46,932 bases of DNA from HGM04593 sp045644465 (lineage in GTDB: Bacteria; Bacteroidota; Bacteroidia; Bacteroidales; Bacteroidaceae): NCBI GenBank assembly GCA_045644465.1, contig JAZRGV010000055.1, forward strand, positions 1 through 46,932. The letters are read 5' to 3'. Under the pieces are notes generated by a model. That model was not told where the DNA came from and made no database searches. It saw only the letters and a list, made by a program, of their open reading frames with translations. Made by a program: the position numbers and the translations under genes. Position 1 is the first letter of the stretch. The number at the start of each line of letters is the position of its first letter. Below are positions 26,657 through 35,498 of the stretch, piece by piece.

Positions 26657-26952
26657 AAAACTCTATTAGCAGCGTGCCTGTGAACAAAAAATATGCAAAC
26701 TATTGTTTGCAAAGCGTATTATCTCTTTGGTTTGTATGTTTTTCTTTGCGAAAGTAGTAAAACTTCCCTGAATGGTAAATATAAATTTTGCTTTGTTTTT
26801 ATTAGTGGTTTAAAAAGGCAGAATATAAAGGTTTGTTGTATTTTGTTGATGTTGTATTTGTATGCTCTTCTTTTTTTATTACCTTCGTTCTTTGATTAAA
26901 AAGACTGAGTGACGAAAAGAATCTTTTTTGCGGTAAAAATAATTTACAAATA

Positions 26953-28002
26953 TTGAATACTGACGAACTATATATGCGCCGTTGCCTGCAGCTTGCACGT
27001 TGTGCGGCAGGTAGCACTTCGCCTAACCCTCAGGTGGGTGCGGTGATAGTGTGCGATGGGCGTATAATAGGTGAGGGGTATCATATTAGAGCCGGTGAAC
27101 CTCACGCTGAGGTTAATGCAGTGCGTTCTGTTGCACCTGCTCACCGCCATTTGTTGCCACAATCTACAATCTATGTCACTCTTGAGCCATGCTCGCATTA
27201 TGGGAAAACACCACCTTGCTGTGATATGATAATAAAAGAGGGTATCAAGCGTGTCGTGATAGGTGTTACCGACAACAACGAGTGTGTGAATGGTGCCGGC
27301 ATCGCCAGAATGAAAAAAGCCGGCATTGAAGTTGTTGTGGGTCTATTGGAGAATGAATGTGTTGCCATAAACCGTCCGTTCTTTACGTACAACCGTCTTG
27401 CCCGCCCTTTTGTAACATTGAAATGGGCACAGACAGCAGATGGATTTATCGATGTAGTGCGTGATGGCGGCGCACCATTGCATATATCAACACCTGTGTC
27501 GCAGGTTGCTGTTCATAAACTGCGTGCAGAGCATGATGCTATTCTTGTGGGAACACGTACGGCATTACTCGATAACCCTTCGCTTAATCTCCGTCATTGG
27601 ACAGGGCGCGCACCGTTGCGTCTTGTGATAGACCGTGCAGGTATATTGCCTGTCGAGTTAAACCTCTTTGATGGAATTTATCCAACAGTTGTATATACTG
27701 AAAAGAATATTATTGGTAAGTTTGGTAAAAATGTCGAACAGATACTGCTCGATTTCTCAAAGGATGTGCCTGTGCAGATTCTTGAACATCTGCACTCTCT
27801 GAAAATACAAAGTCTGCTTGTCGAGGGTGGGGCAAAGCTATTGCAGTCGTTTATCGATGCTTCGTTGTGGGACGAGGCTCGTGTCGAGGTGAATAATTCT
27901 CTTGTGGTCGGTACCGGTGTTACGGCTCCCATAATCCCGCAAACATTTCTTCAAGCTACAAAAAAGTGCGGCGGGAACGATATTCAACTGTTTGCAAAGT
28001 AA
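26953..28002 (+). CDS. ribD: Bifunctional riboflavin biosynthesis deaminase/reductase
   Basis: A 349-residue fusion enzyme. The N-terminal cytidine-deaminase-like half has HAEVNAV (His51, Glu53) and PCSHYGKTPPC (Cys80, Cys89) for zinc. The C-terminal reductase half begins near residue 148 (VTLKWAQTADGFI). Together they convert the pyrimidine intermediate made by GTP cyclohydrolase II to 5-amino-6-ribitylamino-uracil phosphate. No ATG lies upstream in frame. The TTG at 26953 gives the expected short lead before YMRRCLQLAR, whereas the first ATG would cut into the fold. No other rib gene is adjacent. Confidence 0.93.
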   Translation: MNTDELYMRRCLQLARCAAGSTSPNPQVGAVIVCDGRIIGEGYHIRAGEPHAEVNAVRSVAPAHRHLLPQSTIYVTLEPCSHYGKTPPCCDMIIKEGIKRVVIGVTDNNECVNGAGIARMKKAGIEVVVGLLENECVAINRPFFTYNRLARPFVTLKWAQTADGFIDVVRDGGAPLHISTPVSQVAVHKLRAEHDAILVGTRTALLDNPSLNLRHWTGRAPLRLVIDRAGILPVELNLFDGIYPTVVYTEKNIIGKFGKNVEQILLDFSKDVPVQILEHLHSLKIQSLLVEGGAKLLQSFIDASLWDEARVEVNNSLVVGTGVTAPIIPQTFLQATKKCGGNDIQLFAK

Positions 28003-28045
28003 AAAAACATCTTAATTAATTTAAAAATATATAATTTGCGCGCGA

Positions 28046-28080
28046 TTTGGCTCGGAAACTGAAAAATGTTGCTAAATTTG
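28046..28080 (+). promoter_or_regulatory. Candidate promoter of the DUF6242-porG-uppS-bamA cluster
   Basis: Perfect -7 box TAAATTTG (28073-28080) with TTTG at 28046-28049; the spacer of 23 nt is longer than usual. The predicted start near 28087 supports the ATG at 28106 over the TTG at 28085. Confidence 0.45.
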
Positions 28081-28105
28081 CAATTTGGAATATAAAAGCA
28101 ACAGA

Positions 28106-29470
28106 ATGAAAAACAAATTAGCAATATATTTTTCGGTTTTGGCGATGATGTTTGTTGTTTCGTCATGCTTGAACAATGACAGCGACGAATCAAATAATCC
28201 GTATGCCTACATAAAAACTTTTAGCATAGGAGATATTCAATCTTCGTTCCCGGCATTTACCGAAACCGGTAAGGATACCATTGTTGTAAAAACAATATCC
28301 GGAGCGGGATATCCTTTTACAATCAATCAGGCTTCGGGCGAGATATACAATAACGATTCTTTGCCTTTTTCTATTGATGTTACCAAAGTAATGGTTAAAA
28401 TGGATGTTGAAGGTGTTGCTACAATGTTAAACGCAGAGACAGGCGCGTATGAATATTTCACACTCGAAGATTCAATTGATTTTACTAATCCTCGTAAAAT
28501 TCGTATAACATCGCTCGATGGAGCATACAGTAAAGACTATACTGTATCTGTCAATGCTCATCAGGTTGAACCCGAAATGATGGTTTGGAATCGTTTTGGT
28601 GGTGTTCCTCGTGTAACTCCTGAAAGGGCTGTGGAATATAATGACAAGATGTATATCTTTGGCAATGTGGCCAATGGTACTCCTGCGCTTATTACTGCTT
28701 CGCTTGGTGTCGATGTTGTTTGGGATACCGAGGAGTATCTTGAAACCTTGCCAAATTCTACAGATTTCTCAACTCTGCATCTGTTCAATGGAAAATTTTA
28801 TGTATTGGCAGCCGGTGATTTGTATGTTTCGGCCGATGCAATAACATGGGAACCTGCATTGCAAGGTGGCGGCTTGCTCTCAATTATGGGCGCATCGGAT
28901 AATGCCGGAGCTATGTGGCTCGCAAATGCCGACAGCGTGTTCTGTTCCGATGGCGAGGTGCTCGACACAATAGGCGCATTGCCAAAAGACTTCCCACTTT
29001 ATACTGTTGCTACATTCTCGTATCAATTAAGCCACAACAAGAATATCGTGCGCTATATGTATGTTGGACATTCTGCACCACAGCGCGATGGCAAGCCAAA
29101 GGTGTGGAGTATGTTGTCGAACGAAGATGTATGGGTGGAATATGATAATGTAAACAACTCTTATCCATGTCCTGCTCTTGAAGGCCTTGCTGTTGTGCGC
29201 TACGATAACTTCCTTTATGCTCTTGGCGGAAAAGGAAATGTTGGTGGAATGGATGTTGAGTCTTTCAGCTCGTTTTACATTTCGAGAGATAATGGTATAG
29301 TGTGGAAAGCTCCATCAGGCTTTTATAAGCTTTTGCCCGAAGAACTCAAGGGTGTGGATGTTCCCTTTGCTGTTGCAGTTGACAGCGATAACTATATGTG
29401 GATAATAACGGCTGACGAAGGTGTTGGAGTGTGGAAAGGTATAATAAATCGTTTGGGTTTTAAAAAATAG
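28106..29470 (+). CDS. DUF6242-like lipoprotein
   Basis: A 454-residue lipoprotein when started at the ATG (a TTG 21 bp upstream is in frame but would spoil the signal). Lipobox VVSSC (Cys22) is followed by LNNDSDES. The N-terminal domain (about 30-155) looks like the beta-sandwich of DUF6242 proteins and ends SLDGAYSKDYTVSVNAHQ. The C-terminal part, about residues 165-454, has repeated propeller-like blades (YNDKMYIFG, FNGKFYVLAAGD, YDNFLYALGGKGN) resembling Kelch/BNR repeats. Function is unknown. It lies 3 bp before porG and is probably co-transcribed with it. Confidence 0.82.
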   Translation: MKNKLAIYFSVLAMMFVVSSCLNNDSDESNNPYAYIKTFSIGDIQSSFPAFTETGKDTIVVKTISGAGYPFTINQASGEIYNNDSLPFSIDVTKVMVKMDVEGVATMLNAETGAYEYFTLEDSIDFTNPRKIRITSLDGAYSKDYTVSVNAHQVEPEMMVWNRFGGVPRVTPERAVEYNDKMYIFGNVANGTPALITASLGVDVVWDTEEYLETLPNSTDFSTLHLFNGKFYVLAAGDLYVSADAITWEPALQGGGLLSIMGASDNAGAMWLANADSVFCSDGEVLDTIGALPKDFPLYTVATFSYQLSHNKNIVRYMYVGHSAPQRDGKPKVWSMLSNEDVWVEYDNVNNSYPCPALEGLAVVRYDNFLYALGGKGNVGGMDVESFSSFYISRDNGIVWKAPSGFYKLLPEELKGVDVPFAVAVDSDNYMWIITADEGVGVWKGIINRLGFKK

Positions 29471-29473
29471 AAA

Positions 29474-30175
29474 ATGGCGAAAAAAGGCTTGACACGTATC
29501 TTACTTATGGGCGCATTTTTGGTGTGTCTTGTTGGTGGTGTGCGTGCCGAGGAGCTTGAGTATCGCTACGAACTTGGTGCTATGGCGGGTATGAGCAGCT
29601 ATTATGGCGATGCAAATTATCATATCCCGTTTAAGAATATAAATGCAATGGGTGGTGTGTTGTGGCGATACAACATTAACCCGCGTATGGCGGTTAAGTC
29701 GGCTTTTTCTGTCGCAGGAATATCGGGCAGTACAGCTGATTTTGACAACCGTTACCCCGGTGGCGATGTGGAGTTCTCGCGTGCTGTGTACGAACTTGGT
29801 GCACAATTCGAGTATAACTTTTGGGCATACGGCGAAGGTACAGGGTATAAAGGTACGCATCGTTTGGTTCCTTATGCCTTTGCAGGAATAGGCCTGACCT
29901 ATGCACCTAAACCTGCGCAACATGTTTTTGCTGCAAATATACCGGTGGGGCTTGGTGTTAAGTTTAAGGTGGTGTCGCGTCTTAATGTGGGCTGCGAATT
30001 GTCGTTTCGTTTCACTACCAGCGATAAACTGGATGTGACCGACCGTACAGCTCCACTGTTGAACGACCCCTACGGCATAAAGAGTGGATTTTTGAAAAAT
30101 AAGGACAGCTATTCGTTTTTGTCTCTGTTTGTGACATACGATTTGTCTCCCAAATACCGAAAATGTAATAATTAA
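29474..30175 (+). CDS. porG: Type IX secretion protein PorG (DUF6089 outer membrane barrel)
   Basis: A 233-residue outer membrane protein with a signal peptide (cleavage near GVRAEE). The mature part is a small eight-strand-type barrel starting YELGAMAGMSSYYGDANY and ending LSLFVTYDLSPKYRK. This N-terminal MAGxSxYxGD motif is the hallmark of the DUF6089/PorG family. In Porphyromonas, PorG is needed for T9SS and contacts the PorK/N ring. Its place just upstream of uppS and bamA matches the Porphyromonas gene order from memory. Other small barrels can look similar, but context supports PorG. Confidence 0.82.
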   Translation: MAKKGLTRILLMGAFLVCLVGGVRAEELEYRYELGAMAGMSSYYGDANYHIPFKNINAMGGVLWRYNINPRMAVKSAFSVAGISGSTADFDNRYPGGDVEFSRAVYELGAQFEYNFWAYGEGTGYKGTHRLVPYAFAGIGLTYAPKPAQHVFAANIPVGLGVKFKVVSRLNVGCELSFRFTTSDKLDVTDRTAPLLNDPYGIKSGFLKNKDSYSFLSLFVTYDLSPKYRKCNN

Positions 30176-30181
30176 TAGATT

Positions 30182-30934
30182 ATGGACTATATTGAACTGA
30201 TTGACAAGAATAATATTCCGCAACATATTGCAATAATCATGGATGGTAACGGACGTTGGGCCAAATTGCGTGGCTTGGAGCGTTCGCAAGGTCATCAGGC
30301 CGGTGCAGCAACAGTCCGTAAGTTGGTTGAGCACGCGCTTAATCTTGGTGTAAGATACCTGACTCTATATACATTCTCTACCGAGAACTGGAACCGCCCC
30401 ATTGCAGAGGTCGCTGCTCTGATGGCTCTTCTGTTCGAATCGATAGAAGAAGAGATTTTTGTAAAGAACAACGTCGCTTTCCGCATAATCGGCGACCTTG
30501 ACAAGTTGCCCGAGAATGTGCGTGAACGTCTTAATGCTTGTGTAGAGAGAACTGCCAACAACGATAGCATGACATTGGTGCTTGCGTTGAGCTACTCAGC
30601 AAAGTGGGAGATCACCGAGGCTGTGCGTTCTATCGCCTCAAAGGTAAAGGCCGGAGAACTCGCTCTCGAAGATATCAATGACACTGTTATATCAAGTGAG
30701 TTGACTACAAACTTCATGCCCGATCCCGACTTGCTTATACGCACCGGCAAGGAGCAACGTTTGAGTAACTTCTTGTTGTGGCAGGCGGCATATTCGGAGT
30801 TCTATTTCACCGAGGTGCTTTGGCCCGATTTCGACAAGGAAGAACTTTACAAGGCTGTTTATGAGTATCAGCAGCGTCAGCGTCGATATGGATTGACCGG
30901 TGAGCAAGTAACAAAAGAAGAAAAACAAGAATAA
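30182..30934 (+). CDS. uppS: Isoprenyl transferase (undecaprenyl diphosphate synthase)
   Basis: A 250-residue cis-prenyltransferase that extends farnesyl diphosphate to the C55 lipid carrier for peptidoglycan and surface glycans. IIMDGNGRWAK contains catalytic Asp21; LYTFSTENWNRP and the C-terminal DLLIRTGKEQRLSNFLLWQ are signature segments. Family-typical length. It lies 6 bp after porG and 2 bp before bamA. Confidence 0.97.
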   Translation: MDYIELIDKNNIPQHIAIIMDGNGRWAKLRGLERSQGHQAGAATVRKLVEHALNLGVRYLTLYTFSTENWNRPIAEVAALMALLFESIEEEIFVKNNVAFRIIGDLDKLPENVRERLNACVERTANNDSMTLVLALSYSAKWEITEAVRSIASKVKAGELALEDINDTVISSELTTNFMPDPDLLIRTGKEQRLSNFLLWQAAYSEFYFTEVLWPDFDKEELYKAVYEYQQRQRRYGLTGEQVTKEEKQE

Positions 30935-30936
30935 TA

Positions 30937-33579
30937 ATGAAATATACTTCATTTCTAAAGATATGCCTGTTGTTGGTGCTGTTGTCGGGTGTGGCAACAG
31001 CATCGGCACAGAACACTATTGTGAAACCGACGATATTATACACCAATACGGCACATAAGTATGTTATTGGTGGAATTAATCTTTACGGAGCCGAAAATTT
31101 GGAACCGTCGATAGTTATCGGCTTGTCAGGGCTTTCGGTTGGCGATGTTATATCGGTGCCGGGCGATGAGGTAACTTCGGCCATTAAGCGTTTCTGGAAA
31201 CATGGTCTTTTCGAAGATGTTAGTATTGCAGCCGACAGTATAGTAGGCGACAAGATTTATCTTGGCATCTCGCTAAAGCAGAGGCCGCGTGTGTCGCAGT
31301 TGAATTTCAACGGTATAAAAAAGTCGGAACGTGAGGACCTGGAACTCAAGATAGGTATTATCAAAGGAAACCAGATAACACCTGATATTTCAGACAGAGC
31401 CAAGAGAATAATCAAAAACTATTATTCCGAGAAGGGATATAAGAATGCCGAGGTGAAAATAAATCAGCGTCCCGATGTCACTGCCGATGGTAAAGTTATT
31501 GTTGACATTAATGTTGATAAGAAAGAGAAAATCAAAATCAACCGTATATATATAGAAGGTGCTAGCGAACTTCCTGCGAAGAAGGTGAAGTATGCAATGA
31601 AAAAGACTCGTGAGAAGACACGTTTCGACAACATGCTTTACACTCTGTTCCGTTCAAAGAAGTTTACTAAGGATAATTATGACGAGGACAAGAACAAGAT
31701 TATATCATATTACAATGAGCATGGATATCGCGATGCACGTATTGTAAAGGATAGCGTTGTGCCGTTTGACGACAAGACTGTTGATATATATATAACAGTT
31801 GATGAGGGTAAAAAATACTACATCCGCGACATCAAATGGGTTGGTAACAGCGTGTTTTCTACAGCATGGCTCGATATGGTATTGCGCATGAAAGCCGGTG
31901 ATGTTTATAACCAGAACGAACTTGAAAAACGTCTTTTTACCGATGAAGATGCAGTAAAGAACCTCTACTATAACGAAGGATACGTGTTCTTTAATGTCAT
32001 ACCTGCCGAGGCGCGTATCGAAAACGACTCTGTTGACCTTGAGTTGCGAATGGTCGAGGGTGTTCAGGCTACTATTGGCCGTGTGACTATTAGTGGTAAC
32101 GACCGTTTGTACGAGGATGTTGTGCGTCGTGAGCTATATACATTGCCAGGAAGTCTTTTCTCGATGGATGCGCTTGAGCGTTCGTTCCGCACAATTGCAA
32201 ATATGGGACATTTTGACCCCGAGAAGATTGATCCGGGTGTAGTGCCTAATCCCGAGAATGGAACAGTTGACATGAACTGGAAGCTCGAGACAAAGAGTAG
32301 CGACCAGATAGAGTTGTCTGCCGGTTGGGGACAGACTGGTGTTATTGGTAAGCTTGCTTTGAAGTTTACAAACTTCTCGGTGCGTAACATTTTCAGGAAG
32401 AGTGCCTTGCGTCGTGGATTTATACCACAGGGTGACGGACAGACTCTATCTATCAGTGCGCAAACAAATGGTACATACTATCAGTCATACAATATATCTT
32501 TCTTTGACCCATGGCTTGGTCGCAAACGTCCTAACTCATTCTCGGTTTCTGCATTCATGTCTATGCAGACCGACGTTGCAGACAGCTATTACAATTCGGC
32601 TTATTACAATAACTATGCCAACTATTTGTATGGCTATGGCAATTACTATAATGGTTACAATTATGGTTACAACAATGTGTCGTCGTACTACGATCCCGAC
32701 AAATATATAAAGATGTATGGTGTGTCAATTGGCTGGGGACGTCGTTTGCGTTGGCCCGATGACAACTTCACTCTTTCGGCAGAGCTGAACTATCAGATAT
32801 ATTCATTGAAGGATTGGCAGTACTTCATCATTACGAACGGAGTTTGTAACAACATCAATCTGTCGTTGACTCTTGGACGTAATACTGTCGATCATCCATA
32901 CTTCCCACGTTCGGGTTCCGAGTTTACTCTTGTGGCTTCTGCGACACCGCCCTACTCGGTATGGGACGGAAAGGATTACTCAAAGATGGCAACAAACATG
33001 AATAGTCCGGCCTACAAGGATGAGTTGCGCGAGAAACATAGATGGATTGAGTATTATAAGGTGAAGTTCCGCAGCCGAACATATACATCGCTCACACCGG
33101 GCAAACATAATCTTGTGCTTATGACACGTGCCGATTTTGGTATCCTTGGATCTTATAACAAACACAAGAAATCGCCGTTCGAAACATTCTATGTGGGTGG
33201 TGATGGTATGAGTGGTTACTCATATAATTATGCTACCGATATGATTGCATTGCGTGGTTATGAAAACGGTAGTCTCACACCTTATGGACGCGAGGGTTAT
33301 GCTTATACACGTTTGGGATTGGAGTTACGTTTCCCATTCCTGATGCAGAGTGCCACAACAATATATGGTCTTGCATTTATTGAGGGTGGTAACGCATGGA
33401 CCGATGCTTCAAAATTCAATCTGTTCGACCTGAAACGTAGTGCAGGTGTTGGTGTGCGTGTATTCTTGCAGATGATAGGTCTGATAGGTATCGATTGGGC
33501 ATACGGTTTTGATAAAGTATTTGGTTCCACACAGTATAGTGGCAGTCACTTCCACTTCATACTTGGACAGGAGTTCTAA
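30937..33579 (+). CDS. bamA: Outer membrane protein assembly factor BamA
   Basis: An 880-residue Omp85 protein with a signal peptide (cleavage near ASAQN). Residues about 40-430 hold five POTRA repeats; residues 440-880 are the 16-strand barrel. The conserved L6 motif appears as ALRGYENGS, and the C-terminal strand ends HFHFILGQEF with the terminal Phe expected of a Bam substrate. It inserts barrels, including T9SS porins, into the outer membrane. An unusual Tyr/Asn/Gly-rich stretch lies at about residues 549-588 in a predicted loop. Downstream Skp-like genes supply its chaperones. Confidence 0.96.
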   Translation: MKYTSFLKICLLLVLLSGVATASAQNTIVKPTILYTNTAHKYVIGGINLYGAENLEPSIVIGLSGLSVGDVISVPGDEVTSAIKRFWKHGLFEDVSIAADSIVGDKIYLGISLKQRPRVSQLNFNGIKKSEREDLELKIGIIKGNQITPDISDRAKRIIKNYYSEKGYKNAEVKINQRPDVTADGKVIVDINVDKKEKIKINRIYIEGASELPAKKVKYAMKKTREKTRFDNMLYTLFRSKKFTKDNYDEDKNKIISYYNEHGYRDARIVKDSVVPFDDKTVDIYITVDEGKKYYIRDIKWVGNSVFSTAWLDMVLRMKAGDVYNQNELEKRLFTDEDAVKNLYYNEGYVFFNVIPAEARIENDSVDLELRMVEGVQATIGRVTISGNDRLYEDVVRRELYTLPGSLFSMDALERSFRTIANMGHFDPEKIDPGVVPNPENGTVDMNWKLETKSSDQIELSAGWGQTGVIGKLALKFTNFSVRNIFRKSALRRGFIPQGDGQTLSISAQTNGTYYQSYNISFFDPWLGRKRPNSFSVSAFMSMQTDVADSYYNSAYYNNYANYLYGYGNYYNGYNYGYNNVSSYYDPDKYIKMYGVSIGWGRRLRWPDDNFTLSAELNYQIYSLKDWQYFIITNGVCNNINLSLTLGRNTVDHPYFPRSGSEFTLVASATPPYSVWDGKDYSKMATNMNSPAYKDELREKHRWIEYYKVKFRSRTYTSLTPGKHNLVLMTRADFGILGSYNKHKKSPFETFYVGGDGMSGYSYNYATDMIALRGYENGSLTPYGREGYAYTRLGLELRFPFLMQSATTIYGLAFIEGGNAWTDASKFNLFDLKRSAGVGVRVFLQMIGLIGIDWAYGFDKVFGSTQYSGSHFHFILGQEF

Positions 33580-33597
33580 CAACTAAAAAAGATTATT

Positions 33598-34113
33598 ATG
33601 AAAAAGATTCTTGCAATAGCGATATTGTTTCTGTGTGTAGCCTCGGGCTCATACGCGCAGAAATATGTAACAGTTGATATGGAATATATCCTTAAGAATA
33701 TTCCAGCCTATGAACGCGCAAACGAGCAGCTTAACCAGCAGTCAAAGCGTTGGCAAGGCGAGATTGAAGAACTTATGCAGCAAGCCGAGATGCTTTATAA
33801 GCAGTATCAAAGCGAATCGGCATTCCTCTCGGACAATCAACGCATAGAGCGCGAAGAGGGTATCCTTGCCGTGGAAAAAGCTGCAAGCGAACTCAAGAAA
33901 ACCTATTTCGGCCCACAGGGAGAATTGTACAAAAAACGCGAGAGCTTGATGGCACCTATTCAAGAGGAGATATACAATGCAGTAAAGGATATATGTGAAT
34001 TGAAAAAATATTCAATGGTGATTGACCGCTCTTCGGCAGGAAGCCTTATATATTCCTCTCCATCAATTGATATTAGTGCCGACGTGTTGACCAAATTGGG
34101 TTACGGTGATTGA
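33598..34113 (+). CDS. OmpH/Skp-like periplasmic chaperone 1
   Basis: A 171-residue secreted protein with a signal peptide ending SYAQ. After a short strand (KYVTVDMEYILKNIPAYERA) comes a long coiled-coil region (about residues 40-120) forming the Skp tentacle, and a C-terminal strand pair (YSMVIDRSSAGSLIYSSP). Skp-like trimers carry unfolded outer membrane proteins to BamA. It begins 18 bp after bamA and is the first of three paralogues. Confidence 0.92.
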   Translation: MKKILAIAILFLCVASGSYAQKYVTVDMEYILKNIPAYERANEQLNQQSKRWQGEIEELMQQAEMLYKQYQSESAFLSDNQRIEREEGILAVEKAASELKKTYFGPQGELYKKRESLMAPIQEEIYNAVKDICELKKYSMVIDRSSAGSLIYSSPSIDISADVLTKLGYGD

Positions 34114-34147
34114 TGACATAAATGTTTAATATTAAAGATAAAAGAAA

Positions 34148-34690
34148 ATGAAAAAGATTTTTATTTTGCTCATGCTCGTTCTTCCTATGGGCATGCTTGC
34201 ACAGCAAAAGTTTGGCTATGTAAATTCTGCCGAGATTATCCAGGTTATGCCTGAGTTCGACAAGGCTCAGAAAGAGATTAAGGAGCTTGAGAAGATGTAC
34301 ACCGACGAGTTCAACGCAATGCGTACCGAACTTGAGAAGAAAGGTACAGAGTTCGAGAAAGCACAGAAGGATGCTCTCCCCGAGAATATCCTCAAACGTC
34401 GTTATGAGGAGTTGATGCAGCTCGATGAGCGTCTTCGTCAGTACAGCCAGGAGGTTACAGCTAACCTGCAGCAGGCCGAGCAGGAGAAGATGATTACAAT
34501 TCAGCAGAAGTTGCGCGATGCACTTGATGCAGTGGGTGCAGAAGGTGGTTTCATCTGTATCTTCGACCTCACAGGTGGTATTCCATATATCAACAAGAAC
34601 CTCTGCGAGGATGTAACCATGAAGGTTAGAACAAAGCTTGGTATTCCTGCCAACGCAGTTCCCGCAGCCAACCTGTTTCAGGCAAACTGA
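34148..34690 (+). CDS. OmpH/Skp-like periplasmic chaperone 2
   Basis: A 180-residue Skp-like protein with a signal peptide (MLAQ) and the classic QQKFGYVNSAEIIQVMPEFD opening, where QKFGYVNS is the OmpH start. A charged coiled coil occupies about residues 40-125, then the GGFICIFDLTGG strand. It is the most canonical of the three paralogues. A GC-rich hairpin follows its stop, so it may end part of the transcription from bamA. Confidence 0.94.
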   Translation: MKKIFILLMLVLPMGMLAQQKFGYVNSAEIIQVMPEFDKAQKEIKELEKMYTDEFNAMRTELEKKGTEFEKAQKDALPENILKRRYEELMQLDERLRQYSQEVTANLQQAEQEKMITIQQKLRDALDAVGAEGGFICIFDLTGGIPYINKNLCEDVTMKVRTKLGIPANAVPAANLFQAN

Positions 34691-34704
34691 TTAAAATGAA
34701 AATC

Positions 34705-34740
34705 GGGTGGGGGATAACGGAATCCCCCTCTCTTTATAAT
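34705..34740 (+). terminator. Hairpin between the second and third OmpH genes
   Basis: GGGGGAT (34709-34715) pairs with ATCCCCC (34722-34728) around AACGGA, followed by TCTCTTTATAAT. This is a likely partial terminator or mRNA-stabilising stem. It would allow high expression of the two upstream chaperones relative to the third OmpH and murI. Confidence 0.55.
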
Positions 34741-34748
34741 TAAAAGCT

Positions 34749-35495
34749 ATGCGTAAACTATTGTTGCTGTTCATTTTCTCTCCGCTTGTTGTGATGTCGC
34801 AGGACAAGTTCGGATATTTCAGTTATAAGGCTGTTCTTGATTCATTGCCACAATATGCTGTTGCAATGGACAGTTATGATAAACTCAAGCAACGTTGCCT
34901 TAAGGAGATCGATCATAACGAACAGGAGTTAACACGTTTTTATGTAGCATTTCTTGATGGTCAGCGCGATTTCCCCGAACCGATATTGCGTAAACGCCAG
35001 AAAGAACTGCAGCAGATGATAGACAACAGTGTAATGTTTCGTAACGAGCTGAAAGCATGGTTGCGTCATGCCAAAGACTCGCTTGCGGCTTCAAGCTATC
35101 AATTGATTGACTCTGTGTTGCCACGTGTGTGCGGTGAACTATCATTGTCATATATTTTGGATATCGACAAGGGCGGATACAAATATATCAATCCATTGTT
35201 CGGCGAGAATGTTACAGCCGATGTCATCTCTGCAATCCTACGTCCCGAACTACCTTTGCGTAACATTGTGGAGGCTTTGACAATCGACAGTATTGCTTGT
35301 GACAGCGTTGTCTGTGACACCATTCCTACATTGCCGGCTACAGAGCTTGTAATTCCATTAACCAATGCCGAAGTTCCTGCAACGGAACTTCCTGTTGAGA
35401 ATGCCACAGAAGCCGAGCAGAATGGTATAGAGCAGACAGAACTCGATTTCTTTGATACAAACGTCGAGGTAACCGATTCAATCAACAACAAATAA
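34749..35495 (+). CDS. OmpH/Skp-like protein 3 with acidic C-terminal extension
   Basis: A 248-residue Skp paralogue. Signal peptide (VVMSQ), then DKFGYFSYKAVLDSLPQY, a coiled coil from about 40 to 115, and the ILDIDKGGYKYINP strand. Unlike its two neighbours it carries about 75 extra residues, poor in basic residues and rich in Glu, Asp, Thr, Pro and Val, ending ELDFFDTNVEVTDSINNK. The role of the tail is unknown. It ends 3 bp before murI. Confidence 0.88.
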   Translation: MRKLLLLFIFSPLVVMSQDKFGYFSYKAVLDSLPQYAVAMDSYDKLKQRCLKEIDHNEQELTRFYVAFLDGQRDFPEPILRKRQKELQQMIDNSVMFRNELKAWLRHAKDSLAASSYQLIDSVLPRVCGELSLSYILDIDKGGYKYINPLFGENVTADVISAILRPELPLRNIVEALTIDSIACDSVVCDTIPTLPATELVIPLTNAEVPATELPVENATEAEQNGIEQTELDFFDTNVEVTDSINNK

Positions 35496-35498
35496 TAG

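Noticed and set aside
28085..28105. TTG start extending the DUF6242-like lipoprotein by seven residues
   Set aside because: It would place charged residues before the signal peptide and lies at the predicted transcription start; the ATG at 28106 fits.
29501..30334. A 277-codon minus-strand open frame opposite porG and uppS
   Set aside because: It spans two real genes on the other strand and shows no protein-like pattern.
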